Shown here piece after piece: positions 11,735 to 22,259 of a DNA stretch of 64,000 bases. The first letter of the stretch is position 1, and each line of letters begins with the position of its first letter. The DNA lies in assembly GCA_037043015.1 (NCBI GenBank), contig CM073325.1, forward strand, positions 1,924,501-1,988,500. Direction: 5' to 3'. The position numbers and the translations under genes are program-made. A model generated the notes under the pieces. It was given only the letters and a program-made list of their open reading frames with translations. It did no database searches and had not been told where the DNA came from. This DNA is from Bryum argenteum (Eukaryota > Streptophyta > Bryopsida > Bryales > Bryaceae).

Positions 11735-12436
11735 CTAGCTCGCGGACTTCCGCAGTTTCCGAGAACTAGAGAAATTGAGCCCAGAAAGAAGGCCAGTGAG
11801 AAACGACTTCTTCTTGGGCTTCTTGTTTCGACTCGAACCAGCCGAAGCGGCAGTATCACCAGCGTGCCACGAGTGAGGCGCGGGATGGACATTGCGAACA
11901 GGTTTCACATGCTCAGTGCTGGTGTCCTCCCAAAGCGCCAGGTTCTGATCAAGGTCCTCATCTCTCCGGAAACTGAGCGACATGGCGAAGCTGTTGGTGG
12001 TGGTGGAGTCCAGCGCACTCGTCTGCTCGTACCGCTTTCGGAGCTCGCGTCGGTAGGCCATGTCCGTGCAGCACGCCGTGCTGTGCCGCTTCGGCGCTGG
12101 GTACGCTACATCCAGGCTCGCCGCACGGCTAGCGAATTCGAGCAGAACTGAGTCGTCGTCCGTGCTGCTCGTCGTCCGTGTGCTGCTCGTTGTCCGTGTG
12201 CTGGCTGTGAACACCGAGCTCACATAGCTGAAATCGTCATCGCTAAAAGAAGGCTCCAAAGGACCGTCTAACGGCAAGTCCCTGTACACCTCCCCGAGGT
12301 TCTTCGGCCGCTGCGATTTGAATGAAGTGCTACCATTTCGTCCCTTCGGATTCAGTGACTCCTGTACTACCTCCGGTATTGTGAGTCTGTACACCCCCAT
12401 TGTCTGCTGCTGCGATACCAATGGCCTCCCTGGCAT
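11735..12436 (-). CDS. Uncharacterised 233-aa Ser/Thr-rich basic protein
   Basis: Single uninterrupted frame, 233 codons, starting at an ATG preceded by a plausible leader. I do not recognise the family. The N-terminal third is polar with a 'PSFSDDDFSYVSSVF' acidic-serine patch (about residues 63-77), followed by a short TRTTSS tandem. The middle holds the basic stretch YRRELRKRYEQ. The C-terminus is strongly basic ('NKKPKKKSF', then a hydrophobic 'LTGLLSGLNF' and 'SSSRKLRK'), which could be a nuclear-localisation or membrane-contact tail. No transmembrane segment or enzyme motif is evident. GC content is well above the surrounding AT-rich DNA. A TATA/G-box pair about 450 bp upstream and a repeat-bearing leader support a real transcription unit. 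It is probably a plant-specific regulator or adaptor, but function is unknown. Confidence 0.65.
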   Translation of the reverse strand: MPGRPLVSQQQTMGVYRLTIPEVVQESLNPKGRNGSTSFKSQRPKNLGEVYRDLPLDGPLEPSFSDDDFSYVSSVFTASTRTTSSTRTTSSTDDDSVLLEFASRAASLDVAYPAPKRHSTACCTDMAYRRELRKRYEQTSALDSTTTNSFAMSLSFRRDEDLDQNLALWEDTSTEHVKPVRNVHPAPHSWHAGDTAASAGSSRNKKPKKKSFLTGLLSGLNFSSSRKLRKSAS

Positions 12437-12621
12437 TCCGAATCAAACCTCCTGTTCTCTCACCACGTCGCACATCTAGCACCCACTCAGGCCAGTACAA
12501 TCGCTCCGACCGATTCTCAAACTCAGTTCCTACTGCAACTCTTCAACGAAACTTAATGTCTGCATACACATACTGAAACTGCAGGTCCCCCCAACAACTT
12601 CGATGTTGACCACCAGTATGA

Positions 12622-12764
12622 TCGATAATGAGAACCAGCGGAGCCGTTCGAACCGAAGCAGCAGTTCGATCGATACTGAGGACCAGAAGGAAGCAAATTG
12701 ATCGATACTGAGGACGAGAAGGGAGCAAATTGATCGATACTGAGTACCAGCTAGAGGTGCAGTT
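12622..12764 (-). repeat. Short tandem repeat in the leader of the gene at 11735-12436
   Basis: Four 'gatcgata(c/a)tgag(g/a/t)a' blocks start near 12622, 12669, 12701 and 12733. The last three are 32 bp apart with 'aga agg gagcaaatt' linkers. They lie within the presumed 5' untranslated region. Confidence 0.65.
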
Positions 12765-12883
12765 TGAAGGTTTGAGGTTACTGTTGAGGAGACTAGAGAA
12801 CTCGCTGTAATGAGGCTCGTGAGAGAGGGGGAGTAGGGGATTTAGCAGCTGCAGTGGCAAGTGGCAACTTGAAGTTAGAAGGT

Positions 12884-12913
12884 GGTTTATATGAATCTTT
12901 GGCGTCACGTGCA
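12884..12913 (-). promoter_or_regulatory. Putative core promoter: G-box plus TATA box
   Basis: On the minus strand, CACGTG (12906-12911, in the context GCACGTGACG, also ABRE-like) is followed about 15 bp downstream by CATATAAACC (about 12884-12892). The spacing to the ATG at 12436 leaves a leader of about 420 nt. Confidence 0.5.
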
Positions 12914-12929
12914 TCGGCCTACCGTTTCC

Positions 12930-13560
12930 CCGCGGTAGCGGCGGGAGTAATGAGGACGCAGTTGTGAGAGCTTCCGTTTCACACTCCCAGGGCACTATCT
13001 TTGGATCTCGTCACCCACAATTCCATTCCAGAACTAAAAACTCACGGCGTCGGGCACTCGGTCCTCAGGGTCCGCCCCGTCCCGTCATTGGATCGGTCGA
13101 TCGCCCCGTAACTTTGCCTGGCTCTGCAGTGTCAGTAACTGCTGCACGGGGCCTCGATACTGGTGCAGCGTGAATGAGTCAAGGCTGCTTGTGGAAACTT
13201 ACCATCGCGGATCCAAGCCGGTTACTTGGGTCTACTGTAGTGAGTTGGGCGTTTTTTTTAGTCAAAATGGTGTGGAATACATGTGTGTATCAGTATGTGT
13301 GAGAGGGAAAATCATTTTTTATACTATTTTTCTGGCCTGATTATTTGAAAAAACGTGTGGCCGCAATGGGAACTGTGAAGGTTTCTTTCCGTTATTCCAA
13401 GGAATTATTTGGAGGTTGGTGTGAAGAATATGTCTTCACTTTGTGAGGTTTAGACGTATCAATCTAACTTTCTGCAAGTTTTTATGATATTCGTCTTTAC
13501 TTGTACGAAGGAAAATTCCATGGAGAGGAAGTCAAACCTTTTAGAAATTAGAACGAAAGT
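12930..13560. other. Intergenic DNA, GC-rich then AT-rich
   Basis: About 12940-13250 is GC-rich and may be a distal promoter of the gene to its left. The ORF-like stretch at 12964-13173 has no recognisable content. The remainder shows nothing. Confidence 0.35.
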
Positions 13561-13570
13561 GTTTGTTTTA

Positions 13571-13786
13571 GGGTAAGTGTTCGTAGCAGCTACCAAGGAG
13601 GATGGAGGAGGGGTAATGAGTCCCCTAATTTTTTAATGTATAGACATTTACCGCCAAGGAGTAGGCTTCCAAGGGTTACTTCGGATCGCAGACCTCAAAT
13701 TTGAATTCAAAATTATCAAAAAAGGCCTTCGGAGGTCCCCACAGATTCTAGGGTGCCTCCTTGGTAGCTGCCACAAACCATTGCCC
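13571..13786. mobile_element. Mutator-like MITE with 9-bp target duplication
   Basis: 216 bp with about 30-bp inverted ends containing GCAGCTACCAAGGAGG, flanked by a perfect 9-bp duplication TTTGTTTTA (13562-13570 and 13787-13795). The size of the duplication is diagnostic of Mutator-like transposition. It sits inside a family B relic. A relative lies at 63100-63319. Confidence 0.8.
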
Positions 13787-13795
13787 TTTGTTTTA

Positions 13796-14065
13796 GCTTC
13801 ATTTTGGTTGCAACTAAAATATCTCCAACCAAGAAGTTGTTTATCTTCATCTCGAACTTCGGGACAAATATCTTTTGGGGTAAATATTGGCCTTGCAATG
13901 GAAATACATGCTTGAAATCCCAAAAACAAAAAATATTTTCACTCAAATGCATGCCAATAATTTATACTTTATCATAATTATGGGTTTGCAAGTTTTACCA
14001 CACAAATAAGACTTAATTTGCAACCCAACCCAAGCAATTCCGTTGAAAGCATGATTATCGCAATT
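13796..14065 (-). mobile_element. Diverged family B relic
   Basis: The order of phrases matches the inverted family B copy at 8630-8810, for example 'gcaatgg(a/t)aatacatgc', 'gaaatcccaaaaacaa' and 'tatactttat'. Ends are not preserved. The Mutator-like MITE at 13571-13786 interrupts it. Confidence 0.55.
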
Positions 14066-14181
14066 TGAGAATTACATTGAAACTCATAAAGACACTACAA
14101 CTTAGAGAAATTCATTCGCGCGTACTTGTTGCCTAAACCCAATATTTGCTACAAAATTTGGAAATTCCAAAACTCTACTAA

Positions 14182-14515
14182 GAGCTATATAGGTTTGAAT
14201 CAAACCACCAACTATTCCTTTTTTTTTTTCTTTTTTTTTTTGGAACAAGTGGTGGATTTCCATTGGATGAAGAGAGATACACCGATGCAGAACCAGGCTC
14301 GAGTATGATTCGGGCCGGCGGATACCTATTTTTGGAGATTGCTACCTGATAAGAACTGAAAACCCTGTTGGGACCTAGTACCCAGATGGAAGGCCATCCA
14401 ACTATTCCTTTTCATAGGTTCGTAAATTGGAGGGAGTAGTTGGTGAGCTATATAGGTTTGAATCAAACTACCAACTATGCCTTTTCATATATTCGCAAAT
14501 TGGAGGGAGTAGTTG
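14182..14515 (+). repeat. Tandem duplication of a 73-bp unit, first copy interrupted
   Basis: The unit starting 'gagctatataggtttgaatc' and ending 'ggagggagtagttggt' occurs twice. The first copy (14182-14222 plus 14413-14443) is split by the retroposon at 14223-14397; the second copy runs from about 14444 to 14515. Confidence 0.75.
14223..14397 (-). mobile_element. Short retroposon (SINE-like) with oligo(A) tail and 15-bp target duplication
   Basis: A 175-bp insertion begins on the plus strand with a T-rich tract, which is an A-tail if read on the minus strand. It is flanked by the perfect 15-bp repeat CCAACTATTCCTTTT (14208-14222 and 14398-14412). Target-primed reverse transcription explains tail plus long variable duplication. 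Weak A-box and B-box-like motifs exist on the minus strand but spacing is not convincing, so a tRNA origin is unproven. Confidence 0.75.
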
Positions 14516-14519
14516 GTGA

Positions 14520-15902
14520 TTTGATTCCTAGTTGCGAATTTTTTTTTTATCAAAATTGTTGCACCAAGTTGCACAAAAAGCAAAGTTGTCCCAAACCTCA
14601 AAGATTGGTCACTTACGGACCAGTAGAAGATGCCTACAAATTCGCTTTTAATAACATGGCATCCAACCTAATTGACAATCAAAGCAAACTGATGATTAAT
14701 TCAACATCAACTTGCTGCAATGCAATTTACAGTGGGATCTTTTAATAATTGCTAAGTTAATTGCATATTACCAACGGTATAGTGATCTCTCTCATTTCGA
14801 CAATTTGTGGAATGTGGATCTTTACTGATAGCTTAATTATTTATACCAACGGTACAGTAAATTCTCCTGTAGATTCTCCATAGTAAATGGCAGTCCATAT
14901 TGCATTGGTTCTATTTAATAGTAAATTGAATAGCTAGTTATGTTTGACCGTCAGTAGATTTTCTGCACATTAAATTTCATCTCTAAGTGAGTTATGAAAG
15001 AATAACGGTATTCTGTATCTAGAGCTCTAGATATTTCTAAGAGTTATTACAATCGTTATAGGAGTTGAGGATTTAGACCATGGTATTGAAATATGGTCGA
15101 AGTACCCATAACCACCAACATAAGAAAATTCGCCCATTTGTAGCTGGTCTATTTGTAGTGGGTAATTTTTTTTGGGTGGCAAGATACTTTTTAGGAAGGT
15201 TTGCAATTTTTTTATATTTTTTTGTAAAACACACGAATTAATACAAATTTTCAAACAGTAAAGTACCGCAGGACCCGTAATCAACATATAGGGTATGCAA
15301 AAACCACCTTAGCTGGTACAAATTTCCATTCATGATTCGACCCAAAACCACCAGCTTTTTAATTGTTTTGATTGGTCAGTTTGAATTGAGTGTTCTGACA
15401 ATGCTAGTTCAGGCTAGGTGCAGTTATTGGGAGACCTACATGTTGATAGTGGGGGTGCTGGTGGTTTTAGGTACTTCTACCATATCTGTATGCACACAAA
15501 TGCCATTTCTAAGAGCACTTTGGATAATATTTTTACTTATTTTTGAGATATTAAAGGTCGTTTCAGTATACTACGGATCATGAAGATTGACGATGGCATG
15601 CTAAAATATGTGATTGGAGAGTAAAGTCCTCTGGTCTCATTTGGCTTTGAGTCTACTACCTTGTGAAAAAGGAGAATGATTACTATGAGGTCCCCTGAGT
15701 AAGGTTAGCTAAATTTTCCATAGTGGATAATGTTGATTATAGATGAGTCGAAGTAGATGCCTTTTAAGTATTAACCATGAGGCTCAAAAATCATTGATTG
15801 GTGTTTTATCATTAAAAAAAAAAAAAGAAGAAGATGATAAAGGGGAGGGTAAAAGAGAATGATGAAGATTTACATCTAATAATTGACGCTTTTAAAATGC
15901 AT
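14520..15902. other. AT-rich intergenic DNA
   Basis: ORFs at 14440-14745, 15027-15287 and 15332-15583 are not protein-like and match nothing I know. Homopolymer runs occur near 15167-15225 and 15815-15830. Confidence 0.4.
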
Positions 15903-15906
15903 TTAA

Positions 15907-16487
15907 CCCCTAAATCTCCTTGGTGTGTTTTGGGAGCTTGCAACCTCAAAACTGCGATTCTCTACCTCTAAGTACTCGTGGGGGTGTGAACCAATTTTTT
16001 TTCCTTTTTTAGAACTTCCAACCGTAAGATCTTGTACCTAAGAATATGCTTGATTACTCTTACAAAAATTTACCGTCGGATGTTTACCACTTGAGAGATC
16101 ATAACATCCAAAGTTTATCTCCCAAGTTTTATTGGGCATTGCGAAGATTGGTTTTGAAATTTTTGGAGGCTGCCCTTGTAAAATTGGTTAACTTTTTGAC
16201 TTGAGTCACTTTGAAATTTGAGTAGTGATTTAGTAATGAACATGTCTCAAAAAAAAAAAATCTTAAAAAGATTTACTTTTTTAAGTTGCCCCATCTCAGC
16301 TCGCAACCCAAGGATTGTCCTAGAAGACTCAAAAATTGGAATTTGACTTTGCAAATTTTACCGAATACACTTTGCAGTATAAGGAGAACCCAATAAAAAT
16401 CTTGGGAAAAAATATTACTTCTAACCCCTTCATCTAGGCTGCCCAAAATTGCAAAAACCCATTTCGGGCTTCAAGGAGAGTTAGGGG
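15907..16487. mobile_element. Family D TTAA element (piggyBac-like), 581 bp
   Basis: Flanked by TTAA (15903-15906 and 16488-16491). Ends are CCCCTAAATCTCCTTG and, reverse-complemented, CCCCTAACTCTCCTTG. There is no coding capacity. The internal sequence is unrelated to families A to C, but the end design is the same. Confidence 0.75.
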
Positions 16488-16750
16488 TTAACATTAGAAG
16501 AGTGACCAAGCCACTCAAAATTCCATTTTTGAATTGTCATGGTCATTGCTCTTAGCCAAAAGTTATGACCGCAAAAATGATATTAATTTTCTTGGTCATA
16601 GCTCTTGATCCATAGTGTAAAGGGACCTTAAATCTCATAACAAAATTAAAATGAGCCTTACTCCGAAGTCAACTACCTAGCCACAAATTTGTCCTCTCTC
16701 GGCGTAAGGTGGTAATTGTCAAATTTTGACGTGATTCAAGTATGTAACTA

Positions 16751-17035
16751 TCACTACAATAGATCCGAGGTCTCATGACTATAAGAGTCATATTGACTAT
16801 GACCAAATAGCGTCATATTGCTAAGAGTAAATGAGTGAAAATATGACTATTGATAGTCATCTTATTGCCATGTTTTGATGGTTTATAGTCACATGTTATT
16901 ACAAACACGTATAACATGTGAATTGTGACCACAAACTATCATAACATTACTGTAAGATGACTACCAATAGTTATATTTTCAGTCATTTACTGTTAATCGC
17001 TCTCAACAATATGACGCTATTTAATGTTCAAATGT
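16751..17035. mobile_element. Foldback (hairpin) MITE relic, possibly CACTA-like
   Basis: Two arms of about 110 nt (16797-about 16905 and about 16925-17035) pair as an imperfect hairpin; each contains 'aaatagcgtcatattg' and 'tagtcatctta'. The left flank begins TCACTACAATAG, resembling CACTA-type ends, but no matching right terminus was found. Confidence 0.6.
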
Positions 17036-17126
17036 TCAAAATTAGAAAAGAAGTGAAACGGGTAAGCAATAGTTTGTGGGCCAAAAGAATCATATTTAAT
17101 CGTGAAATTGACTTGAGGCTCTTTAA

Positions 17127-18068
17127 CCCCTAGACGTCCCCAATGTCGTTTTTCTACATTTCAGATGAAGGGCAAAAACTTTGAAGAGCCATAACTCCTT
17201 CATCCAAACTTTGTCTCAGATGAAAGTACTTAGGTTGGGTTCCAAATCAAGTCAAGTTTCTGTTGTGGAGTTTAGAGACCTATACAATGAATTATGAATT
17301 GATAGCATGCTTTTTAGTGAAGAAAGCTTTTGGTTTTGGATTTCCAAAGATTAAGCATGTTTTACCATTGCAAGCCAATTAGGAGAATACAAACATAGTT
17401 TTTGATAAATTTTTTCACATGATTATGGTTCTAAGATGTAATCTAACAACTTTATGATGTTTCCATAATGAAAAAAGTCAAAAATGAATGATTTTCAATG
17501 GATGAACATGATGTTCATCCATTGTTAGATTTCAACTTTATATTTTGAGATGGATTCCATTTAGGATCTAGTCTTAGTATAAGAAATTAAAGTTCTTTTG
17601 TAGATGAGGTGTAGATTTGAGAGGATTGAAAGAGTATAATTTTGGACTATTTTTTTTTAAATATCTTTTTTGTCAATTTGTTGGCAGATTTCACTATTAC
17701 ATGGCTATTTATTTTGAGCCAAGATATTCTTTTGCTGATTTCTTTTATACAAGGGTAATATTGAGATGAGGGTGTACAGCTTTTTAGTTGAAGATTTTTA
17801 ATTTTTTTAAATTTTTATAGAGTAGCTTTGTTGGTAAAATTTTCATTCTAAAGTGAAATTGATGAATTTTTGTAGCTTGTTTTGTACTAACATGTTAAAA
17901 TCTTGTAATGTATGAGGCATTATAACTTAGATTTTGTTCACATCACCTACAACAACTCTGTTACAAGTTTGTATGCTTAAGATGTAAATAGCTTATCTTT
18001 ATGCTCATCTATGACACTTTTTTTGAAAATGTGCTCTTTTACTAAAAATAAAATAAGACATGTAGGGG
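17127..18068 (+). mobile_element. Family B TTAA element, diverged full-length copy (B3)
   Basis: Flanked by TTAA (17123-17126 and 18069-18072). Ends CCCCTAGACGTCCC and GACATGTAGGGG correspond to those of B1/B2. The internal phrase order is the same as B1 with many substitutions, so it is an older insertion. Confidence 0.75.
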
Positions 18069-18109
18069 TTAAATTCTTGTTCCGAACGCATGAACATCCC
18101 AATTCATTT

Positions 18110-18660
18110 CTAGCCAACAAAGACACTCTAAAAAAAAATGTCATAAATGCAAATGAAAATAAGCTATTTAGGTCCCAATCATATATTCTTGTAGTAGACT
18201 TTGTAGATCATGTGGACTAGAATTTGAGTCATGAAGGCTTTTGAGATAAAGAGATCAAAATGTAAACTAGTCAATTTCATCATTTTCGCTTTAGAGTGGA
18301 ATTCTATTAACAAAGCAACTACAATGCCAAAATCTTCAACTAGATAATTGTACCCCTCCATCTCAAAAATACTCTGATACCAAAAAAATTCATCAAAGAT
18401 TTTCTTGGCTCAAATAAAGACCTTACAACGGTGAAGTCCGTCAAAAGGTCACGAAGGAAATATCATTCAAAACTACACCCCTTGCACTTAAATCCTTGTC
18501 TTATTTCCATAAGACCTTCGATTGAGTCAAGGTTTCTACCACCAAAACTAAACTCTAACTAAAATTCATCCCCAAAAAATAAAGTTGGAATCCAATTGTA
18601 GATGTAGATTGAGAGAGGGCTCCTCAAAAACCATGTTATTTTTCCAAATTTTTCAGTATA
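18110..18660 (-). mobile_element. Diverged family B relic, opposite orientation to B3
   Basis: Matches the inverted B2 copy in phrase order ('gatcatgtggac(t/c)a', 'tttgagtcatgaaggc', 'aagatgtt/ccctccatctc', 'tttcttggctcaaataaa', 'gtttctaccacc'). It follows B3 within about 50 bp, forming a tail-to-tail pair. Its 5' third (relative to B) is missing. Confidence 0.6.
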
Positions 18661-19027
18661 GGATCCAATATACTAGTGAAAATCTAATATCAAGGTTTTT
18701 AAAACTCATGATTTCGCACTGAGAATACCACCGTTGGGTTTTCATTGTCGCTACATACCAATCATCAATCATATATTGTCACTTATTAAAAGTCTTTGAG
18801 TTTTCCAACAATTTTCTTGCGGGGAGAATTCCTTATCCAATTGTAGTTTCTAGCCTCATTTTCCTCAAGTATCATTGCATCAAGAATGTCTCATACTCAC
18901 TCTTGCCATCACTACGCAAGAGTTGTTTATTAGTGTTACGTGAAAATTAGCGTAGCGTAATAGGTAACTTTTGGTATTTCTCAACTCTCTTAAGATTAGT
19001 TTTCACTTCTTGGGCGGCCACTGCAAT
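18661..19027. other. Intergenic DNA
   Basis: No gene or repeat boundary recognised. Confidence 0.35.
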
Positions 19028-19031
19028 TTAA

Positions 19032-19393
19032 CCCTTAAACGCCCAAGCAAGCCCGAGGGGCTTGATTCCAACATAATCTTCCGTGTAGCTCTCATTGTAC
19101 TCAACTTTTCACTCATATTTTGATGTCAAACTGGTCACCTTCTTATGATGCATTCAAAAAGTGAAATTTCACAATTCAAATCACAATTTGTATGAATGAT
19201 TTTGTGCTTTGAAAGGATTGTGGTAGGTAGGTTGGGGTGGTACATAACCTTGTAGGAGGTTGCAAGCTTATCATTGATTGGTCCATTCATGATGCCCAAG
19301 TTCAAAAAGTGCACTATTCATGATGCCCAAGTCCAAAAGATGTTGTGATCCAATTTTGGGCTGCCCGTTTTAGACCCCATGGGCGTTCAAGGG
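19032..19393 (-). mobile_element. Family A TTAA MITE, copy A4
   Basis: 362 bp, inverted copy of A1, flanked by TTAA (19028-19031 and 19394-19397). Ends are CCCTTAAACGCCC and GGGCGTTCAAGGG (one substitution). Confidence 0.85.
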
Positions 19394-19561
19394 TTAAATG
19401 TCCCTAGTCTTTTCTTCAATTAACCAATTGCACCACTTCCAAGATACTCTTACACTAACAAGAAAGCGTGCTTTGCTTTCTCATTTAGTGTTATAATTTG
19501 ATGATTAGTGTGTGACAGTATGGTGACGTGTGATAGTGAGTGTTGCTTTAACGGTTCGCAA

Positions 19562-19990
19562 TTAACTTACAGTTAGTGTTACACTTAGTCTTACAGTTAG
19601 AGTTAGTGTTACAGTTAGAGTTAGTGTTACAGTTAGAGTTAGTGTTACAGTTAGAGTTAGTGTTACAGTTAGAGTTAGTGTTACAGTTAGAGTTAGTGTT
19701 ACAGTTAGAGTTAGTGTTACAGTTAGAGTTAGTGTTACAGTTAGAGTTAGTGTTACGGTTCGCAATTAATATATAGTTAGTGTTACAGTTTGAGTTAGTG
19801 TTACAGTGCAATTTTCGCAATAAGGTAGAGTTAGTGTTACGGTTCGCATTCGCAATTAAAGTAGAGTTAGAGTTAGTGTTACGGTTCGCAATTAACGTAG
19901 AGTTAGAGTTAGTGCGGTTCCCAATTAACGCAATTAATGTAGAGTTAGTGTTGTGTTGCGAACGGTTCGCAATGTAGAGAGTGTTACGGT
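19562..19990. repeat. 18-bp minisatellite with degenerate tail
   Basis: Nine perfect tandem copies of AGTTAGAGTTAGTGTTAC at 19594-19755 are followed by degenerate GTTAG/GTTACGG-rich repeats to about 19990, which include 'ggttcgcaatta' spacers. All six frames stay open through the array, so the long ORFs here are an artefact of the repeat. The plant telomere repeat is TTTAGGG, so this is not telomeric. Confidence 0.9.
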
Positions 19991-20016
19991 TTGTATATGT
20001 GTTCACTAATTAACAA

Positions 20017-20171
20017 CTCTTGTGTAGTAGAAATGCAGCTTGAGTATACCACATGAATATACTCCAATTAAATGCAAATGTGGCTTTTTACACCTACCTT
20101 GTGTGTAAATCACCACGTGTGGTGTTATGCATGGTATTCTCAAGCCACTTTTTCTTCTATTACATAAGCTA
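20017..20171. mobile_element. Small foldback MITE candidate
   Basis: About 150 bp with imperfect inverted ends: 'ctcttgtgtagtagaa...gcttgagtataccac' pairs with the right side 'ggtattctcaagcc...ttctattacataagctagag'. No target duplication could be assigned. Confidence 0.4.
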
Positions 20172-20639
20172 GAGTATCTATTGGAATTTGTCTGATTCTC
20201 CCTCCCCACATTTCTATTCTAAGGAAAACATATTCCCTCCTTTATACTGCAGGCAATGTTCAAAATTCAACTTCTGGTTCTGTTTGAATTTCAGGCTAAA
20301 AAATTGCGGAAGGAAATTTTCAAAATATACCAAAAAAACAAATGTAGAATCTCGAGAGAACAAAACAAAAAGTGAGGCTTTGGCATCTTCACCAATGATC
20401 ACTCACAATCAATGAGATGCTGTTGACCCACCTGCTTTCCCGTCCAAACCATGGCTTTATTCTAACCGGCAAGCAAGGTCAGATCTGCTCAACATTCGTT
20501 GCTGGAATTTCCACTGGCACAAGCTTATCCATCCCTCATTTGTTGCTTGTCCATAGCCAGTTAGCCATTGCCTACTCCAACAATCTAGACCCACTTTTCC
20601 CAACTTAGTTGTACTCTCCTCCGAAAGTTCCCTTTTCCT

Positions 20640-21300
20640 TGCAGCATGTTGCGGTTCATTAAATCCATGAAGAATTACCCTGAATTTGTACGACGCTGCA
20701 ATGAATCCACTGCAGTAACTGTATTCCAGATAATCGCTATCATTGTTCTTGCATATTTGGAAATTAAAAGTGTTGTGAGATCCACTTGCTGCAGGGTTTC
20801 ATGTGCATGCAACGATGTGACGATTCCGAGTTTCCGCATGGAAGTGATCGCCTCTAATGATGATGTTGTTGCAGGGCTTCATGTGCAGGTTTGACATATT
20901 TTATGTTGCAATGAAAGTTGACAGCAAGCTTTGCGCTCAGGTTGTTGAGAAAGTTTCCATGTTTCCCACTCTACGTGCATGTATCTCTGCTTTGGAACCT
21001 GAGTTGCAAGAGATCCATCAGTTTGTAATGAACCATTATCGAACACCGACGAAGTTTGAATCCTCACTGAACCACCTAACTTTTTTTAAGCACATTCAAG
21101 GACGAAGGCATCAAATCTGACTCCGAAAAGGCTCTGACTTCATAACCTTTGGTCCTGTAGAGGTTGATCAGTGCTGGTCTATGATCTCCTGAATGCATGC
21201 ACATCTCCATCTAGGACTGCGAGGTACTAAGCTGGTTCAAGGGTACATCAACATCTGAGAACTGAAAGCGTACTTGTGAAGACTGTTTCAACTCTAGGCA
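20640..21300 (+). pseudogene. Protein-like relic of an unidentified helical-domain family
   Basis: Plus-strand open stretches at 20646-20894 and especially 20857-21120 read as a plausible alpha-helical domain ('LCAQVVEKVSMFPTLRACI', then 'ALEPELQEIHQFVMNHYRT'). This resembles the four-helix N-terminal regions seen in front of some bryophyte TKL kinases. No start, splice structure or kinase domain is attached. The neighbouring phrase 'gcagggcttcatgtgca' recurs in the relic copies at 23.7 kb. It is best treated as a gene fragment of uncertain origin. Confidence 0.35.
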
Positions 21301-21424
21301 GCCACATCGCTGCAGGCCCTACTCTGTTTTATCGTAAATTTGAGAGTTTCTGTTTTAACTCCGGAATCCATGAACAAAGTTTTTTGGAAAATTTTGGGAA
21401 ATCCAACTACAGGATATAGTTTAA

Positions 21425-21790
21425 CCCTTAAACGCCCTTGGGGTCTGAAATGGGCAGCCCAAAATTGGATCACAGCATCTTTTGGACTTGGGCATCATGA
21501 ATAGTGCACTTTTTGAACTTGGGCATTGTGAATGAACCAATCAATGATGAGCTTGCAACCTCCTACAAGGTTAGGTACCACCCCAACCTACCTACCATAA
21601 TCCTTTCAAAGCACAAAATCACTCATACAAATTGTGATTTGAATTGTCAAAATAATCTCACTTTTTCAATACATCAGAAGAAGGTGACCAGTTTGACATC
21701 AAAATATAAGTGAAAAGTTGAGTACAGTGAGAGCTACAGGGAAGATTCTGTTGGAATTAAGCCCCTCGGGCTTGCTTGGGCGTTTAAGGG
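21425..21790 (+). mobile_element. Family A TTAA MITE, copy A2
   Basis: 366 bp flanked by TTAA (21421-21424 and 21791-21794) with perfect CCCTTAAACGCCC/GGGCGTTTAAGGG ends. It is inserted in a copy of the same host repeat as A5 but in the opposite orientation. Confidence 0.88.
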
Positions 21791-22259
21791 TTAATACTGT
21801 CCAATTAGTCTACCCACCAATTTTTATCAAGTTTTACCGTACTAATCTTGAATTATATGCTGTGTCAAAGTTTCAGTTTTTGATTTTTTTACGATCGACA
21901 ACATTGTGGTCGGTTTGGACTTTCGGGATTAACAATTTTCATGAGGTCTACACCTTAGCCCGAGTATTTACAGTTGAACTGAAGAGTCCAAATTTTTCAT
22001 CTTGCCATTCTGAAAGGATACGATCAAGTCAAGCGGAGAGAATTTCGTTGTGCAGGTTTGAATGTCCAAGGAATAGACAATTTGTAATAGTGGTAGCCAA
22101 TGCAATTCGAGCAAGTTAGATACAAAAAGTGGTCCCACAGCAAACGTATCCGTACAGTGGCGATACTAATGATCATTCCTTATTAATGACAGTCACCCAT
22201 TTGACCCACTATTCGCGCTAATACCAGCTTTTGAAAACCAATTGACAGTTGATACTATA

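Noticed and set aside
19562-19990. Interstitial telomere repeat
   Set aside because: The unit lacks the TTTAGGG plant telomere motif.
19548-20006. 152-codon Asn/Thr-rich minus ORF and Leu-rich plus ORFs
   Set aside because: They are translations of the 18-bp minisatellite, whose unit length keeps all frames open.
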